Assembly: GCF_023701945.1 (NCBI RefSeq)
Contig: NZ_JABAEF010000002.1
Coordinates: 124,001-188,000, forward strand
Reading direction: 5' to 3'
Origin: Rhizobium sp. CG5
GTDB lineage: Bacteria; Pseudomonadota; Alphaproteobacteria; Rhizobiales; Rhizobiaceae
DNA length: 64,000 nucleotides
Under the pieces are notes generated by a model. It saw only the letters and a list, made by a program, of their open reading frames with translations, did not search any database and was not told where the DNA came from. Shown piece after piece: positions 8,965-17,757 of the stretch (its first letter is position 1; each line of letters opens with the position of its first letter). The translations under genes and the position numbers were made by a program.

Positions 8965-10005
8965 ATGAGGTGGAAACGTACGATCCAGTTGCTCGACGTG
9001 CATTGCGAAGGCGAAATCGGCAAGGTCGCCATCGGGGGCGTGCCCAACATTCCCGGCAATTCGATTGCAGAGCAGCTGGACTGGCTGAACACTGATCCCA
9101 AGGGCCAGGAACTGCGCCGCTTTCTGGTTCTGGAGCCACGCGGCGCCCCGATCGGTTCGGTCAATCTTCTTCTTCCGCCCAAACATCCGGACGCAGACGC
9201 CGGCTTCGTCATTCTGCAGCCCGATCAGGCCCATGCCAGTTCCGGCTCCAATTCGATCTGCGTCACGACCGCGCTGCTCGAAAGCGGTATTGTCGAGATG
9301 CAGGAGCCCGAAACCACGGTTGTCCTCGATACGGCGGCCGGCCTCGTCAAGGCGGTTGCGACCTGCCACGATGGCCGTTGCGAGCGCGTCAAGCTGACTA
9401 TGGTGCCGTCCTTCGTTCATGAGCTGGATGTCGGGATCGATACCGAGGAATGGGGCCGCATCACCGTCGACCTCTGCTACGGCGGCATCTTCTATGCGCT
9501 GGTCGATGTGTCGCAGATCGGCACAACGATCGAAAAGGCCAGTGCGAGGCGGCTGGTCGAGGCAGGCATGATCCTGAAGGATCTCATCAACCGGACGATC
9601 CCCGTCGTGCATCCGGAAATCCCCGCCATCTCCGGCGTTGCCTATGTGATGTTCCGCGACGTCGATCCGGATGGCGCCATCCGGACCTGCACCACCATGT
9701 GGCCGGGGCGCGTCGACCGTTCTCCCTGCGGCACCGGCAACTCGGCCAATCTCGCCACGCTCCATGCCCGCGGCAAGGCAAAGCCCGGCGATACTTTTCT
9801 GTCCCGTTCCATTATCGGCTCGGAATTTATCGTCGGCCTGGCCGGACTGACAGAGGTGGCGGGAAAGCCGGCCATCATCCCGACCATCAGCGGTCGGGGC
9901 TTTACCTTCGGTCTGCACCAGGTCTCGCTCGACCCGTTCGATCCGCTGGCCAATGGCTTTGCGCTGACGGATGTCTGGGGCCCATCCGCGGGTGGGATCA
10001 GCTAG
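8965..10005 (+). CDS. Proline racemase family protein (Ser/Cys type; hydroxyproline epimerase or dehydratase candidate)
   Basis: 346-residue enzyme. The second catalytic motif SPCGTGNSAN is intact with Cys at 255. The first motif reads SSGSN with Ser at 93 where proline racemases and 4-hydroxyproline 2-epimerases have Cys. Family members with a Ser/Cys pair have been linked to 4-hydroxyproline epimerase and trans-3-hydroxyproline dehydratase activity, so the exact reaction is open. The sequence between is otherwise typical (LLLPPKHPDADAGF; GGIFYALVD). Preceded by a palindrome at 8913-8924. No other hydroxyproline-pathway gene is adjacent. Confidence 0.88.
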   Translation: MRWKRTIQLLDVHCEGEIGKVAIGGVPNIPGNSIAEQLDWLNTDPKGQELRRFLVLEPRGAPIGSVNLLLPPKHPDADAGFVILQPDQAHASSGSNSICVTTALLESGIVEMQEPETTVVLDTAAGLVKAVATCHDGRCERVKLTMVPSFVHELDVGIDTEEWGRITVDLCYGGIFYALVDVSQIGTTIEKASARRLVEAGMILKDLINRTIPVVHPEIPAISGVAYVMFRDVDPDGAIRTCTTMWPGRVDRSPCGTGNSANLATLHARGKAKPGDTFLSRSIIGSEFIVGLAGLTEVAGKPAIIPTISGRGFTFGLHQVSLDPFDPLANGFALTDVWGPSAGGIS

Positions 10006-10404
10006 TCATCACAATGTCGGGCAGCCGGTTGGTGCAGCCCGCGGCGTAAATCCCTGCGCCGCGCGGCGACTGCCAGACAACGGCGCAGTCGCCATACGAT
10101 GAATGAAGCACGGCGGAACGGTCAACGCGCATCTCCTCTGCCTTGGACCGGTGACGATGAACGCGCCGGGTGCGCGATTCCCCATATACTTTCGGTACAT
10201 CCGGACAAATGCGGCACGTTTTAGGGTGACCTAATCCTTAAGGTCGGATTAAAGTATCGATAGCTAAAATTCGATCCAATTATTTCAGTCTATTTCAGGT
10301 CACCTTTGATATTCCAGTGGCAGGAAAAGGCGCGCCGCATTCAAGCGATGCACCGAAACAGGATTGCTGCAGGAACTGTTCAGCAAGGGGGAAGGGGAGC
10401 CGGG
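10006..10404. other. Intergenic spacer upstream of response regulator
   Basis: About 400 bases without a supported gene. It holds a GC-rich inverted repeat CGCGGCG-N10-CGCCGCG (10040-10063, no T tract) and a CtrA-like box at 10238-10252. The last 150 bases are AT-rich compared with the surroundings, as expected of a promoter. Confidence 0.5.
10238..10252. promoter_or_regulatory. CtrA-like box TTAA-N7-TTAA
   Basis: TTAA (10238-10241), seven bases, TTAA (10249-10252): an exact match to the full CtrA recognition motif of alphaproteobacteria. It is 153 bases before the start of the single-domain response regulator and the downstream signalling genes. Confidence 0.55.
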
Positions 10405-10797
10405 ATGACAATTCTGATCGTTGAAGACAATGCCACGAATGCAATGATCCTGAAGCACCTTGCCAAAAAGGTCTCCGATGACGAGATCGTCATGGAGCCC
10501 GACGCGTCCGCGGCCCTGAAGCTCTGTCACAACACGTTCTTCGACATGCTGATCGTCGATCAGATGATGCCGGGCATGAGTGGGCTGCAGTTTGCCAAGG
10601 CGATCCGCATGATGAGCCGCTACGATACTGTTCCGATCATCATGGTGACGGCCGACCAGGATCCGACACTGCGCGATACAGCCATCCAGGCCGGTATCAC
10701 TGACTTCCTGACCAAGCCGGTTGAAACGATCAGGTTCCGTGCGCTGCTTCAGCAGCATCGCCAGCGTCGGACAGCCGCGATCTCGGCGACAGGTTGA
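10405..10797 (+). CDS. Single-domain response regulator
   Basis: 130-residue stand-alone receiver domain. Acidic pocket ILIVEDN, phospho-acceptor Asp at about 52 in LIVDQMMPGMSG, and the conserved Thr/Lys region VTADQD and FLTKPVE. No output domain. ATG 10405 has GAAGGGGAG upstream. It resembles the receiver of the HD-GYP protein encoded at 13619 (shared N-TN, TAD-D, DFLTKPV), which suggests duplication. It may compete for or relay phosphate from the hybrid kinase at 11321. Confidence 0.88.
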   Translation: MTILIVEDNATNAMILKHLAKKVSDDEIVMEPDASAALKLCHNTFFDMLIVDQMMPGMSGLQFAKAIRMMSRYDTVPIIMVTADQDPTLRDTAIQAGITDFLTKPVETIRFRALLQQHRQRRTAAISATG

Positions 10798-10826
10798 AAC
10801 CTCTTCCAGCAAACCGGTGAACCCGA

Positions 10827-11324
10827 ATGAAACGCGCCCTTTCTTTCCTTGCCATCGTTCTGCTCGCTGCCGGTCCGGCAGCTGCTCTTGAGATGCCGAA
10901 AGGCGCCGTCATCCTGACGATTTCGGGCAAGGTTGCTCACCCAAACCTCGACGGGAAGGCCGTATTCGATCTGGACATGCTTGAGGCGCTTCAGGGCCGC
11001 ACCGCCACGATGGAAACGCCCTGGACAGAAGGCAAGGTCCAGTTTGCCGGCCCCTTGCTGCGTGCTGTCCTGACGGCGGCCGGCGTTGAGGGCCAGACGA
11101 TGACGGTGAAGGCCCTCAATGGCTACACGGCCGAGGTTCCGGTCAGCGACGCTTATGACATGGAGACGATATTGGCCACCCGGCTTGCCGGCAAGCCGAT
11201 GTCTGTGCGCGAAAAAGGGCCATTGATGCTGGTCTATCCGTTTGATCTGGATGCCAGCCTGTACAACGAGCGGTATTTCTCGCGATCTGTTTGGCAGATC
11301 CAGTCGATCGAGGTTGCGCCTTGA
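10827..11324 (+). CDS. Secreted molybdopterin-oxidoreductase-like domain protein
   Basis: 165 residues with a clear signal peptide (MKRALSFLAIVLLAAGPAAALE). The mature part resembles the small oxidoreductase molybdopterin-binding (SUOX-like) fold: VILTISGKV, FDLDMLEAL, FAGPLLRAVLTAAG, LNGYTAEVPVSD, GPLMLVYPFD. The Cys that ligates molybdenum in true sulfite-oxidase domains is not visible, so it is probably a periplasmic binding or sensing domain. Its stop overlaps the likely TTG start of the hybrid kinase, implying co-translation and a sensory partnership. Confidence 0.75.
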   Translation: MKRALSFLAIVLLAAGPAAALEMPKGAVILTISGKVAHPNLDGKAVFDLDMLEALQGRTATMETPWTEGKVQFAGPLLRAVLTAAGVEGQTMTVKALNGYTAEVPVSDAYDMETILATRLAGKPMSVREKGPLMLVYPFDLDASLYNERYFSRSVWQIQSIEVAP

Positions 11325-13600
11325 CCGGATTTGGACGCGTCACATCCGAAATCATGAAGGGTGCGGGCAAGACCACGGTCATCCTGCAGGTGCTGTCGAC
11401 CATCCTGTTGATCGTGCTGATCATGCTGTTCTCGGATATCTCCAACCGTTTCCGCTATCTTCATGACGGTATCCGCGAAAATGCGGTCTGGTCGGTCTAT
11501 CAGCTGGATCGCGAAGCCCGCGCCCTCGACTACAGCCTTGCCGAACTGCGCCGCGTCCATAGTGAACAGGATCGCCGCTTCGATGATCTGGCGCTTCGCT
11601 ATGATATCCTCTATTCGCGCACCAAGCTGGTCCGCGAGTCGCGCTTCAGTGCTTATTTTGCAGCCGATCCGACGATCAAAATCCATCTGGCGGAGATCGA
11701 GCGGCAGGTTTACGGCATGCAGTCCGTCTTCGACGGCTTTGTGAACGGCGCGAGACCGACCGAGGCCGATCTGGAAGCGATCGATCAGGAATTGGCTGTT
11801 TTGTCGAAAAAGACCGAACAGTTGCTGATCCTGACCAATGCCAGGGTCAGCGACGAGCGCACCGAGGTGCGCGGCATGGTGCTGGATCTGGAGCGGACGT
11901 CGGCGATCATGCTCGGCCTCCTGATGATCTCGGTCATTTTCCTGGTCGTCACCCTGCGGCGCCAGCTGAAGTCGGTGCGCCAGGCCGGCCTCCGGGTCGA
12001 AGCCATGGCCCGGGAGCTGTCGGACGCCTATGATGCCGCCGACGCCGGCAACCGTGCCAAGTCGCAGTTCATGGCGACCATGGGCCACGAGATCCGCACG
12101 CCGCTCAATGCCATTCTCGGCATGGCCGAACTGCTCGAATATGCGGAACTGCCCGATGACGCCGTCTCCAGCGTCAAGACCATCCGCTCGTCGGGAGAGG
12201 CTCTGCTGGAAGTCATCAACGAGATTCTCGATTTCTCCAAGATCGAACATGGCAAGCTGGAACTTGAAGAGCGCGCCGTAGACATATCAAGCCTTGCCGA
12301 AAGCACGATCAGCATCATCCGGGGCCGAGCCGAAGATCACGGCAATGCGATCATTCTGGATATCCCGGGATCGCTGCATGCGCTGTACGTGCGCACCGAT
12401 CCGACGAGGCTGCGCCAGGTCATGCTCAACCTGCTCAGCAATGCGGTGAAATTCACCCAGAACGGCACAGTCACCTTGCGGCTGCGCGAGTTTTATCGCG
12501 GCAGCGCTCTGATGCTGCGTTTCGAGGTGGAGGATACCGGTATCGGCATTGATGAAGCCGGTCTTGAACGCTTGTTCAAGCCGTTCTCGCAGGTCGATGC
12601 CAGCATCAGCCGCAAATATGGCGGCACCGGGCTAGGCCTCACCATCTGCAAGCAGATCGTCGAAAAGCTCGGCGGCGAACTCGGCATGAGCAGCACAGTC
12701 GGCGTCGGCAGTATCTTCTGGTTCGAGTTGCCGGTCATGGCCGCCGGCAAGGAAGACGTTCGACATCAGGCCGGCCTCCACGAAATGTCGGCCCACTTCC
12801 CGCAACTGCGCATCCTCGTCGTCGAGGACAATCAGGTCAACCGGCAGGTCGCGACGCGGTTCCTGGACAAGCTTGGCCAGACCGTCGAGATCGCCTGCAA
12901 CGGTGCCGAAGCCGTGGCGCTGACCGAGACCGAGGCCTTCGACTTGATCCTGATGGACATGCAGATGCCCGTGATGGACGGCATCGAGGCCACGCGTCGG
13001 ATCATCGAGGGCGGTGGCCCATCGGCCTTGACCCCGATCATCGCCATGACCGCCAATGCCTCCGATGATGATCGCCGGCGCTGCCTGGCGGCGGGAATGG
13101 TCGGCTTTGAATCGAAGCCGGTCACCATGGGCCGACTGCGCAGCGTCATCGTCTCCTTTGCGCCAACCGGTGCCGATCCGTCGTGGGAGCCTGAGCAGAC
13201 CATGGAACTGAATGCGTTTTCCAATCTCGACCTGAGCGGAGATCTGGCGCTTGCCGGCGACCATCCCTTCCATCCGTCCGCAAATGGCATCGCCGGGGTC
13301 GACGAAGCGCGTTATCTGGAATTGGTGGAAGCGCTCGGCGAAGACGTCTATCGCGAGTTGATCGAGTCTTTCTTCGACGATGCCACCTCGCTTCTGGCGG
13401 ATCTGCACACAGCCCTTGCCAGCGAAAGAGGCTCGGATATCGACCGCGTCCTGCACACGATCAAGGGCGCGGCGATCAATGTCGGATTGAGCGATATCGC
13501 TGTGAAGGCTGATGCTCTGCGCGATCAGGAGCCGACGACGGCCGATGTCGACATGCTGTCGGATGAAATCGAAACATTGAAATTGAAACTGGTAGCCTGA
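11321..13600 (+). CDS. Hybrid sensor histidine kinase with REC and HPt domains
   Basis: About 759 residues. Two TM helices (about 20-42 and 190-212) bracket a 150-residue periplasmic, mostly helical sensor. Then come a HisKA domain with FMATMGHEIRTPLN (His about 256), HATPase (NLLSNAVKFT, DTGIGI, GGTGLGLTICKQ), a receiver with LMDMQMPVMDG (Asp about 546) and a C-terminal HPt with LHTIKGAA (His about 712). This is an ArcB/BarA-like phosphorelay. Start: TTG 11321 overlaps the previous stop as TTGA with GAGG upstream; ATG 11354 is the alternative. Confidence 0.9.
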   Translation: MTGFGRVTSEIMKGAGKTTVILQVLSTILLIVLIMLFSDISNRFRYLHDGIRENAVWSVYQLDREARALDYSLAELRRVHSEQDRRFDDLALRYDILYSRTKLVRESRFSAYFAADPTIKIHLAEIERQVYGMQSVFDGFVNGARPTEADLEAIDQELAVLSKKTEQLLILTNARVSDERTEVRGMVLDLERTSAIMLGLLMISVIFLVVTLRRQLKSVRQAGLRVEAMARELSDAYDAADAGNRAKSQFMATMGHEIRTPLNAILGMAELLEYAELPDDAVSSVKTIRSSGEALLEVINEILDFSKIEHGKLELEERAVDISSLAESTISIIRGRAEDHGNAIILDIPGSLHALYVRTDPTRLRQVMLNLLSNAVKFTQNGTVTLRLREFYRGSALMLRFEVEDTGIGIDEAGLERLFKPFSQVDASISRKYGGTGLGLTICKQIVEKLGGELGMSSTVGVGSIFWFELPVMAAGKEDVRHQAGLHEMSAHFPQLRILVVEDNQVNRQVATRFLDKLGQTVEIACNGAEAVALTETEAFDLILMDMQMPVMDGIEATRRIIEGGGPSALTPIIAMTANASDDDRRRCLAAGMVGFESKPVTMGRLRSVIVSFAPTGADPSWEPEQTMELNAFSNLDLSGDLALAGDHPFHPSANGIAGVDEARYLELVEALGEDVYRELIESFFDDATSLLADLHTALASERGSDIDRVLHTIKGAAINVGLSDIAVKADALRDQEPTTADVDMLSDEIETLKLKLVA

Positions 13601-13618
13601 GCGCTGCGGAGGTGTTTT

Positions 13619-14716
13619 ATGCGTATTTTGCTGGTCGATGACAACAATACCAACCTCAAGCTTCTGACCAAACTGGTCAAGAAGCTGGACAATTGCGAAG
13701 CCGTCGCGTTTTCGACGCCGGAGGCTGTGCTGTCGGCCCTGCCGGACCTTGATTTCGATATTGCCATTATCGACTATCAGATGCCGGTCTATAACGGCGT
13801 CGAGCTTTTCACCGAGATCGTCCGGTTCGAGAAATATGCCAATGTGCCAGTGGTCTTCGTGACCGCCGACAAGGACATGACGACCCGCATGGCGGCACTC
13901 AACGCCGGCGCCATCGACTTCCTGACCAAGCCGGTCAATCCCGTCGAATTCCAGGCCCGCGTCCAGAACATCGTCAGCCTGACGGTCGCCCGTCGGCAAT
14001 TGTCGGATCAGGCCGAGTGGCTGCGCCGCGAGGTCGACAAGGCCGTTGGCGAATTGCGCATGCGCGAACAGGAGATCATCCACCGGCTGACGCTGGCCGC
14101 CGAGTACAAGGACCCCGAAACCGCCCGTCATACCCTTCGGGTCGCCTGTTACTCGGAAGCTATTGCGCGGGAAATGGGCCTGTCCGAGCAGGAATGCACT
14201 GACATTCGCCTTGCAGCTCCGATGCACGACATCGGCAAGGTGGCGATGCCGGATAAAGTGCTGCTCAAGCAGGGCCGGTTGACGGAGGCCGAATATCGCC
14301 AGATGCAGGCCCATGCCCAGATTGGCAGTGATATTCTCTCCCGCTCCCATTCCTCGCTGCTGCAACTGGCCTCCGAAATTGCCGCCAGCCACCACGAGCG
14401 CTGGGACGGGCAGGGCTATCCCAACCGCCTGAGCGGCGACACCATTCCGATCTCCGGCCGGATCGTCTGCATTGCCGACAATTTCGATGCCCTGACGACG
14501 GAGCGGCCCTATAAGGCGGCCTGGTCCTACGACAAGACGGTCGAGCATATTCTCGGCCGTGCCGGCACGCAGTTCGATCCCCTGTGCGTGGCCGCCTTCG
14601 AGCGGGCCCTGCCGCAGATCCGCGACATCATGGAAACGGACCGACGCGAACAGGCCCAGGAAGCCGCCCTTCGCGCCGCGGCCCTCGATGTCGGAAAGAT
14701 CGCGATGGCCCGCTAG
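13619..14716 (+). CDS. REC-HD-GYP response regulator, cyclic-di-GMP phosphodiesterase
   Basis: 365 residues. N-terminal receiver (ILLVDDN, IIDYQMPVYNG with Asp about 52, FLTKPVN), a coiled linker (about 125-155), then HD-GYP: MHDIGK with His203/Asp204, HHERWDGQGYP with GYP at about 266-268, and IVCIADNFDALTTERPYK. The metal-binding and GYP residues are present, so c-di-GMP hydrolysis is likely (RpfG-like architecture). ATG has GGAGG upstream and lies 18 bases after the hybrid kinase stop. It is the probable output of that kinase. Confidence 0.92.
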   Translation: MRILLVDDNNTNLKLLTKLVKKLDNCEAVAFSTPEAVLSALPDLDFDIAIIDYQMPVYNGVELFTEIVRFEKYANVPVVFVTADKDMTTRMAALNAGAIDFLTKPVNPVEFQARVQNIVSLTVARRQLSDQAEWLRREVDKAVGELRMREQEIIHRLTLAAEYKDPETARHTLRVACYSEAIAREMGLSEQECTDIRLAAPMHDIGKVAMPDKVLLKQGRLTEAEYRQMQAHAQIGSDILSRSHSSLLQLASEIAASHHERWDGQGYPNRLSGDTIPISGRIVCIADNFDALTTERPYKAAWSYDKTVEHILGRAGTQFDPLCVAAFERALPQIRDIMETDRREQAQEAALRAAALDVGKIAMAR

Positions 14717-14852
14717 TCGAGAGGCACCAACCGTTCAGGGCGGTTTTGCGTCTGAACTGGAAGAAATGCGGAAATCGGTCGGCGGCGATTTTCCTGGCCG
14801 ACGGAAAGTGATATCGACGGCGCAGTTCTGTGCAGCCCGGAGACCTTGAGCC

Positions 14853-15890
14853 ATGCCGTCGATCACCATCCGCCGCCCCGATGACTGGCATCTGCATCTG
14901 CGTGACGGCGCGATGATGGAGGGCGTGATCGAAGATACCAGCCGGCATTTTGCCCGCGCCATCATCATGCCCAATCTCGTGCCGCCGGTCGTCACCACGG
15001 CGGATGCCAAGGCCTATCGGGATCGCATCATGGCGGCGCTTCCGGCGGGTGATCGCTTCGAGCCGCTGATGACGCTTTATCTGACCGAGCACACCAGCCC
15101 GGACGATGTCGAGGCCGGCAAGGCAAGCGGTCTGATCACCGCCGTCAAACTCTATCCGGCCGGCGCCACGACCAATTCCCACGGCGGCGTGCGCGATATG
15201 GACAAGGCGATGCCGGTGCTGGAGCGCATGGCGAAGATCGGTCTGCCGCTCTGCGTGCATGGCGAGGTGACGACGCCAGAGGTCGACATATTCGACCGCG
15301 AGGCGGTGTTCATCGAGACGGTGCTGGATCCCTTGCGCCAGCGTCTGCCCGAGCTGAAGGTGACGATGGAGCATGTCACCACCAGCAATGGCATCGACTA
15401 TATCAAGTCGGCGCAGAAGAACCTGGCCGGATCGATTACCACCCATCACCTGATCATCAACCGCAACGCCATCCTGGTCGGCGGCATCAGGCCGCATTAT
15501 TATTGCCTGCCGGTCGCCAAGCGCGAAAGCCATCGCCTCGCCCTGCGCGCCGCAGCCACATCCGGCGATCCCCGCTTCTTCCTCGGCACCGATTCGGCGC
15601 CCCATGTCGATCCGCTCAAGGAATGCGCCTGCGGCTGCGCTGGCATCTATACCTCGATCAACACCATGAGCTGCCTCGCCCATGTCTTCGAGCAGGACAA
15701 TGCGCTGGATAAGCTGGAAGCTTTCACCTCGCTCAACGGCCCGGCCTGGTATGGGCTCGAACCGAATGACGAGACGATCACACTGGTGAAGCGCGAGACG
15801 CCGGTGAGCTTCCCGGCAAAGATCGAAACCGGCGCCGGTCCGGTCACGGTTTTCGATCCGATGTTCGATCTGTTGTGGGACGTCGCCTGA
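14853..15890 (+). CDS. pyrC: Dihydroorotase, class II
   Basis: 345-residue metal-dependent enzyme of pyrimidine synthesis, cyclising carbamoyl-aspartate to dihydroorotate. Metal-binding start [13 protein letters not shown], the carbamylated-Lys region [34 protein letters not shown] and LGTDSAPHV are all present and typical of the homodimeric PyrC type. Length is normal. pyrE lies 1.1 kb downstream, separated by two minus-strand membrane-protein genes. Confidence 0.95.
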   Translation: MPSITIRRPDDWHLHLRDGAMMEGVIEDTSRHFARAIIMPNLVPPVVTTADAKAYRDRIMAALPAGDRFEPLMTLYLTEHTSPDDVEAGKASGLITAVKLYPAGATTNSHGGVRDMDKAMPVLERMAKIGLPLCVHGEVTTPEVDIFDREAVFIETVLDPLRQRLPELKVTMEHVTTSNGIDYIKSAQKNLAGSITTHHLIINRNAILVGGIRPHYYCLPVAKRESHRLALRAAATSGDPRFFLGTDSAPHVDPLKECACGCAGIYTSINTMSCLAHVFEQDNALDKLEAFTSLNGPAWYGLEPNDETITLVKRETPVSFPAKIETGAGPVTVFDPMFDLLWDVA

Positions 15891-15905
15891 GGGCAGGCGA
15901 AGCGA

Positions 15906-15950
15906 TGCCTGGGCTTTCACGCAATACGCGAGAGCCCGGCATCAGTTTTT
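15906..15950 (+). terminator. Probable terminator after pyrC
   Basis: Imperfect stem TGCCTGGGCTTTC with GAGAGCCCGGCA around an 11-base loop, then ATCAG and five T residues. It lies 16 bases past the pyrC stop. Confidence 0.55.
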
Positions 15951-16022
15951 GTCGTGGATCGCGATTGGCCAGTTCGGCCTTGACGTCCATGGTGCAGGCC
16001 TCCGCCAACCCGAGCAATCCGC

Positions 16023-16053
16023 AAAAAAACCGGCGCTTGCGGGAAGCGCCGGT
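16023..16053 (-). terminator. Terminator after the DUF1269-DUF3096 genes
   Basis: Perfect 10-bp stem ACCGGCGCTT/AAGCGCCGGT with a short loop; on the minus strand it is followed by seven T residues (A run at 16023-16029). It lies 33 bases after the DUF3096 stop and closes the leftward pair. Confidence 0.85.
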
Positions 16054-16085
16054 CTCAAGCTCTGCATCGGTAGGATGTGCCTGTT

Positions 16086-16244
16086 TCAGAGGCTGGTGCC
16101 GCTCATCAGCTGCGGCCACAGGCCGGTAATGCCGATCAGGATCAGGTAGATCGCCACCACGTAGTTCAGCAGGCGCGGCATCACCAGGATGAGGATGCCG
16201 GCAAGCAGCGCGATCAGCGGCTGGATGGTAACCATAGTCAACAT
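16086..16244 (-). CDS. Small DUF3096 membrane protein
   Basis: 52-residue protein MLTMVTIQPLIALLAGILIL..., with two hydrophobic segments (about 8-23 and 27-43) around the central MPRLLNYVVAIYLI, matching the DUF3096 pattern of tiny inner-membrane proteins. AGGAGA lies 8 bases upstream of ATG 16244. It follows the DUF1269 gene by 14 bases on the same strand and is followed by a strong terminator. Function unknown. Confidence 0.85.
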   Translation of the reverse strand: MLTMVTIQPLIALLAGILILVMPRLLNYVVAIYLILIGITGLWPQLMSGTSL

Positions 16245-16258
16245 AGCAAATTCTCCTA

Positions 16259-16789
16259 TCAGGCGGCGTTGTCGTCAACGGCCGGTGCGGTTGCGGGTTT
16301 CATGCGCGCCTTGTCGAAAGCGGCGCGCAGTTCCTGTTCCTTGGACGAGTCCAGGTTGGTGCGGATGATGTTGCCGCCGTGCCCGCTCAGCCGGTCGATG
16401 ACCTTGTCGGATGCGGCGCGTTCGGCCATGATGAAAAGGGCGGCCTGGCCCGGCTGCAGGATGCCGGCCACGTCCTTCATGAAGCTGTCGTTGATGCCGT
16501 AGTCGGTGAGCGCCCCGGCCAAGGCGCCCGCCCCGGCGCCGGCAGCAACGCCGATCAGCGGGTTGAAGAACAGGATGCCGGCCAGCAGGCCCCAGAAGGC
16601 ACCGGCGCTGGCGCCGAAGCCCCACATCGGCACCATCTGGTGCAGCTTGATCTGGCCCTTGTCGTCGGCCTCGGCAATGACCGCGTCCTGGATCTCGACG
16701 AGATATTCCTTCGACAGCTGGTAGAGCGTTAGACGTGCCGCTTCTGCTGCCTGGTTGTTCGGATAACCGATCACGATCAGTTCTGACAT
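16259..16789 (-). CDS. DUF1269 domain membrane protein
   Basis: 176 residues. It starts MSELIVIGYPNNQAAEAA with an alpha/beta ferredoxin-like N-terminal half, then a Gly/Ala-rich hydrophobic hairpin (FGASAGAFWGLLAGILFFNPLIGVAAGAG split over about 60-95), then a second alpha/beta segment (QAALFIMAERAASDKVIDRL) and a disordered tail. This is the DUF1269 pattern. ATG 16789 has AAGGAG upstream. It is in an operon with the DUF3096 gene. Its biochemical role is unknown; similar proteins are often stress-associated. Confidence 0.85.
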   Translation of the reverse strand: MSELIVIGYPNNQAAEAARLTLYQLSKEYLVEIQDAVIAEADDKGQIKLHQMVPMWGFGASAGAFWGLLAGILFFNPLIGVAAGAGAGALAGALTDYGINDSFMKDVAGILQPGQAALFIMAERAASDKVIDRLSGHGGNIIRTNLDSSKEQELRAAFDKARMKPATAPAVDDNAA

Positions 16790-16986
16790 CGATGGCTCCT
16801 TGAGGTCGTTTGATCTGCAATACATGTGGGGTGCTATTCGGCCCGGGAAAGACGCCGCGCCGGTTAAATCTTCGTCATCTTCGGAAACGGCTGTTTATCT
16901 GCTGACAATCGGTGCCGGACGCTGGCAAGAGCCGCTGCGAGCTGCTATCTGCCCCTTTCGGATGCCGTAACGCGACAGGAGCCGAA

Positions 16987-17679
16987 ATGATCCAGACCCC
17001 CTTCACCGAACCCACCGTCATGGCCGAACTGCTTGCCAAGATGCTCTGGGAGATCAAAGCGGTCCATTTCAACGCCGCGGAACCCTACAAGCTATCGTCG
17101 GGCATGCGCAGCCCGGTCTATATCGATTGCCGCAAGCTGCTCTCCTATCCGCGCGTCCGCTCGGCGGTCATGGATTTTGCCGCGGCCACCCTGCTGCGCA
17201 ATGCCGGCTTCGAGCAGTTCGACTGCATCGCCGGCGGCGAGACGGCCGGCATTCCGTTTGCAGCCCTCCTGGCTGATCGCTTGGCATTGCCGATGATCTA
17301 TGTGCGCAAGGCGCCGAAAGGCCACGGCCGCAATGCCCAGATCGAGGGCCATATGCCGGAAGGCGCGCGAGTGCTGGTCATCGAGGACCTGACAACGGCC
17401 GGCGGCAGCATGTTCACGTTCATCGATGCCATCCGCGCTGCCGGCGGTATTGTCGATCACGGCATTGCGCTGTTCTTCTACGGAATCTTCCCCGAAGCCC
17501 TCCAGCGCTTCGACGACGGCAAGGTGAAGCTCCACTACATCGCCACCTGGCGCAACGTCTTGGCCGTGGCCCGCGAGCAAAAACTGTTCGACGACAAGAC
17601 CCTGTCGGAAGTCGAGGCCTTCCTCGATGCGCCGCTCGCCTGGTCGGGCCGCAATGGTGGGGTTTCCTCGCTCGGCTGA
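16987..17679 (+). CDS. pyrE: Orotate phosphoribosyltransferase
   Basis: 230 residues. It transfers phosphoribosyl from PRPP to orotate to make OMP. The PRPP-binding motif [14 protein letters not shown] is intact, and [39 protein letters not shown] and [11 protein letters not shown] are typical of PyrE. ATG 16987 has CAGGAG upstream; an in-frame upstream start at 16912 would add an unconserved extension. Functionally linked to pyrC at 14853. Confidence 0.95.
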   Translation: MIQTPFTEPTVMAELLAKMLWEIKAVHFNAAEPYKLSSGMRSPVYIDCRKLLSYPRVRSAVMDFAAATLLRNAGFEQFDCIAGGETAGIPFAALLADRLALPMIYVRKAPKGHGRNAQIEGHMPEGARVLVIEDLTTAGGSMFTFIDAIRAAGGIVDHGIALFFYGIFPEALQRFDDGKVKLHYIATWRNVLAVAREQKLFDDKTLSEVEAFLDAPLAWSGRNGGVSSLG

Positions 17680-17757
17680 GCAAATGCTCAACTGTCGCAC
17701 TGGAATTCGGGCGCGACTTGGTTTAAATCGATTGAAACGGAAGACTGGGAGGTCGAG

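Noticed and set aside
10224..10305. Distant inverted repeat GGTGACCT/AGGTCACC before the response regulator
   Set aside because: Eight-base arms are about 65 bases apart with no further symmetry; can arise by chance.
12632..14548. 638-codon minus-strand open frame
   Set aside because: Spans the hybrid kinase and HD-GYP genes in antisense; no family motif; a by-product of high GC codon bias.
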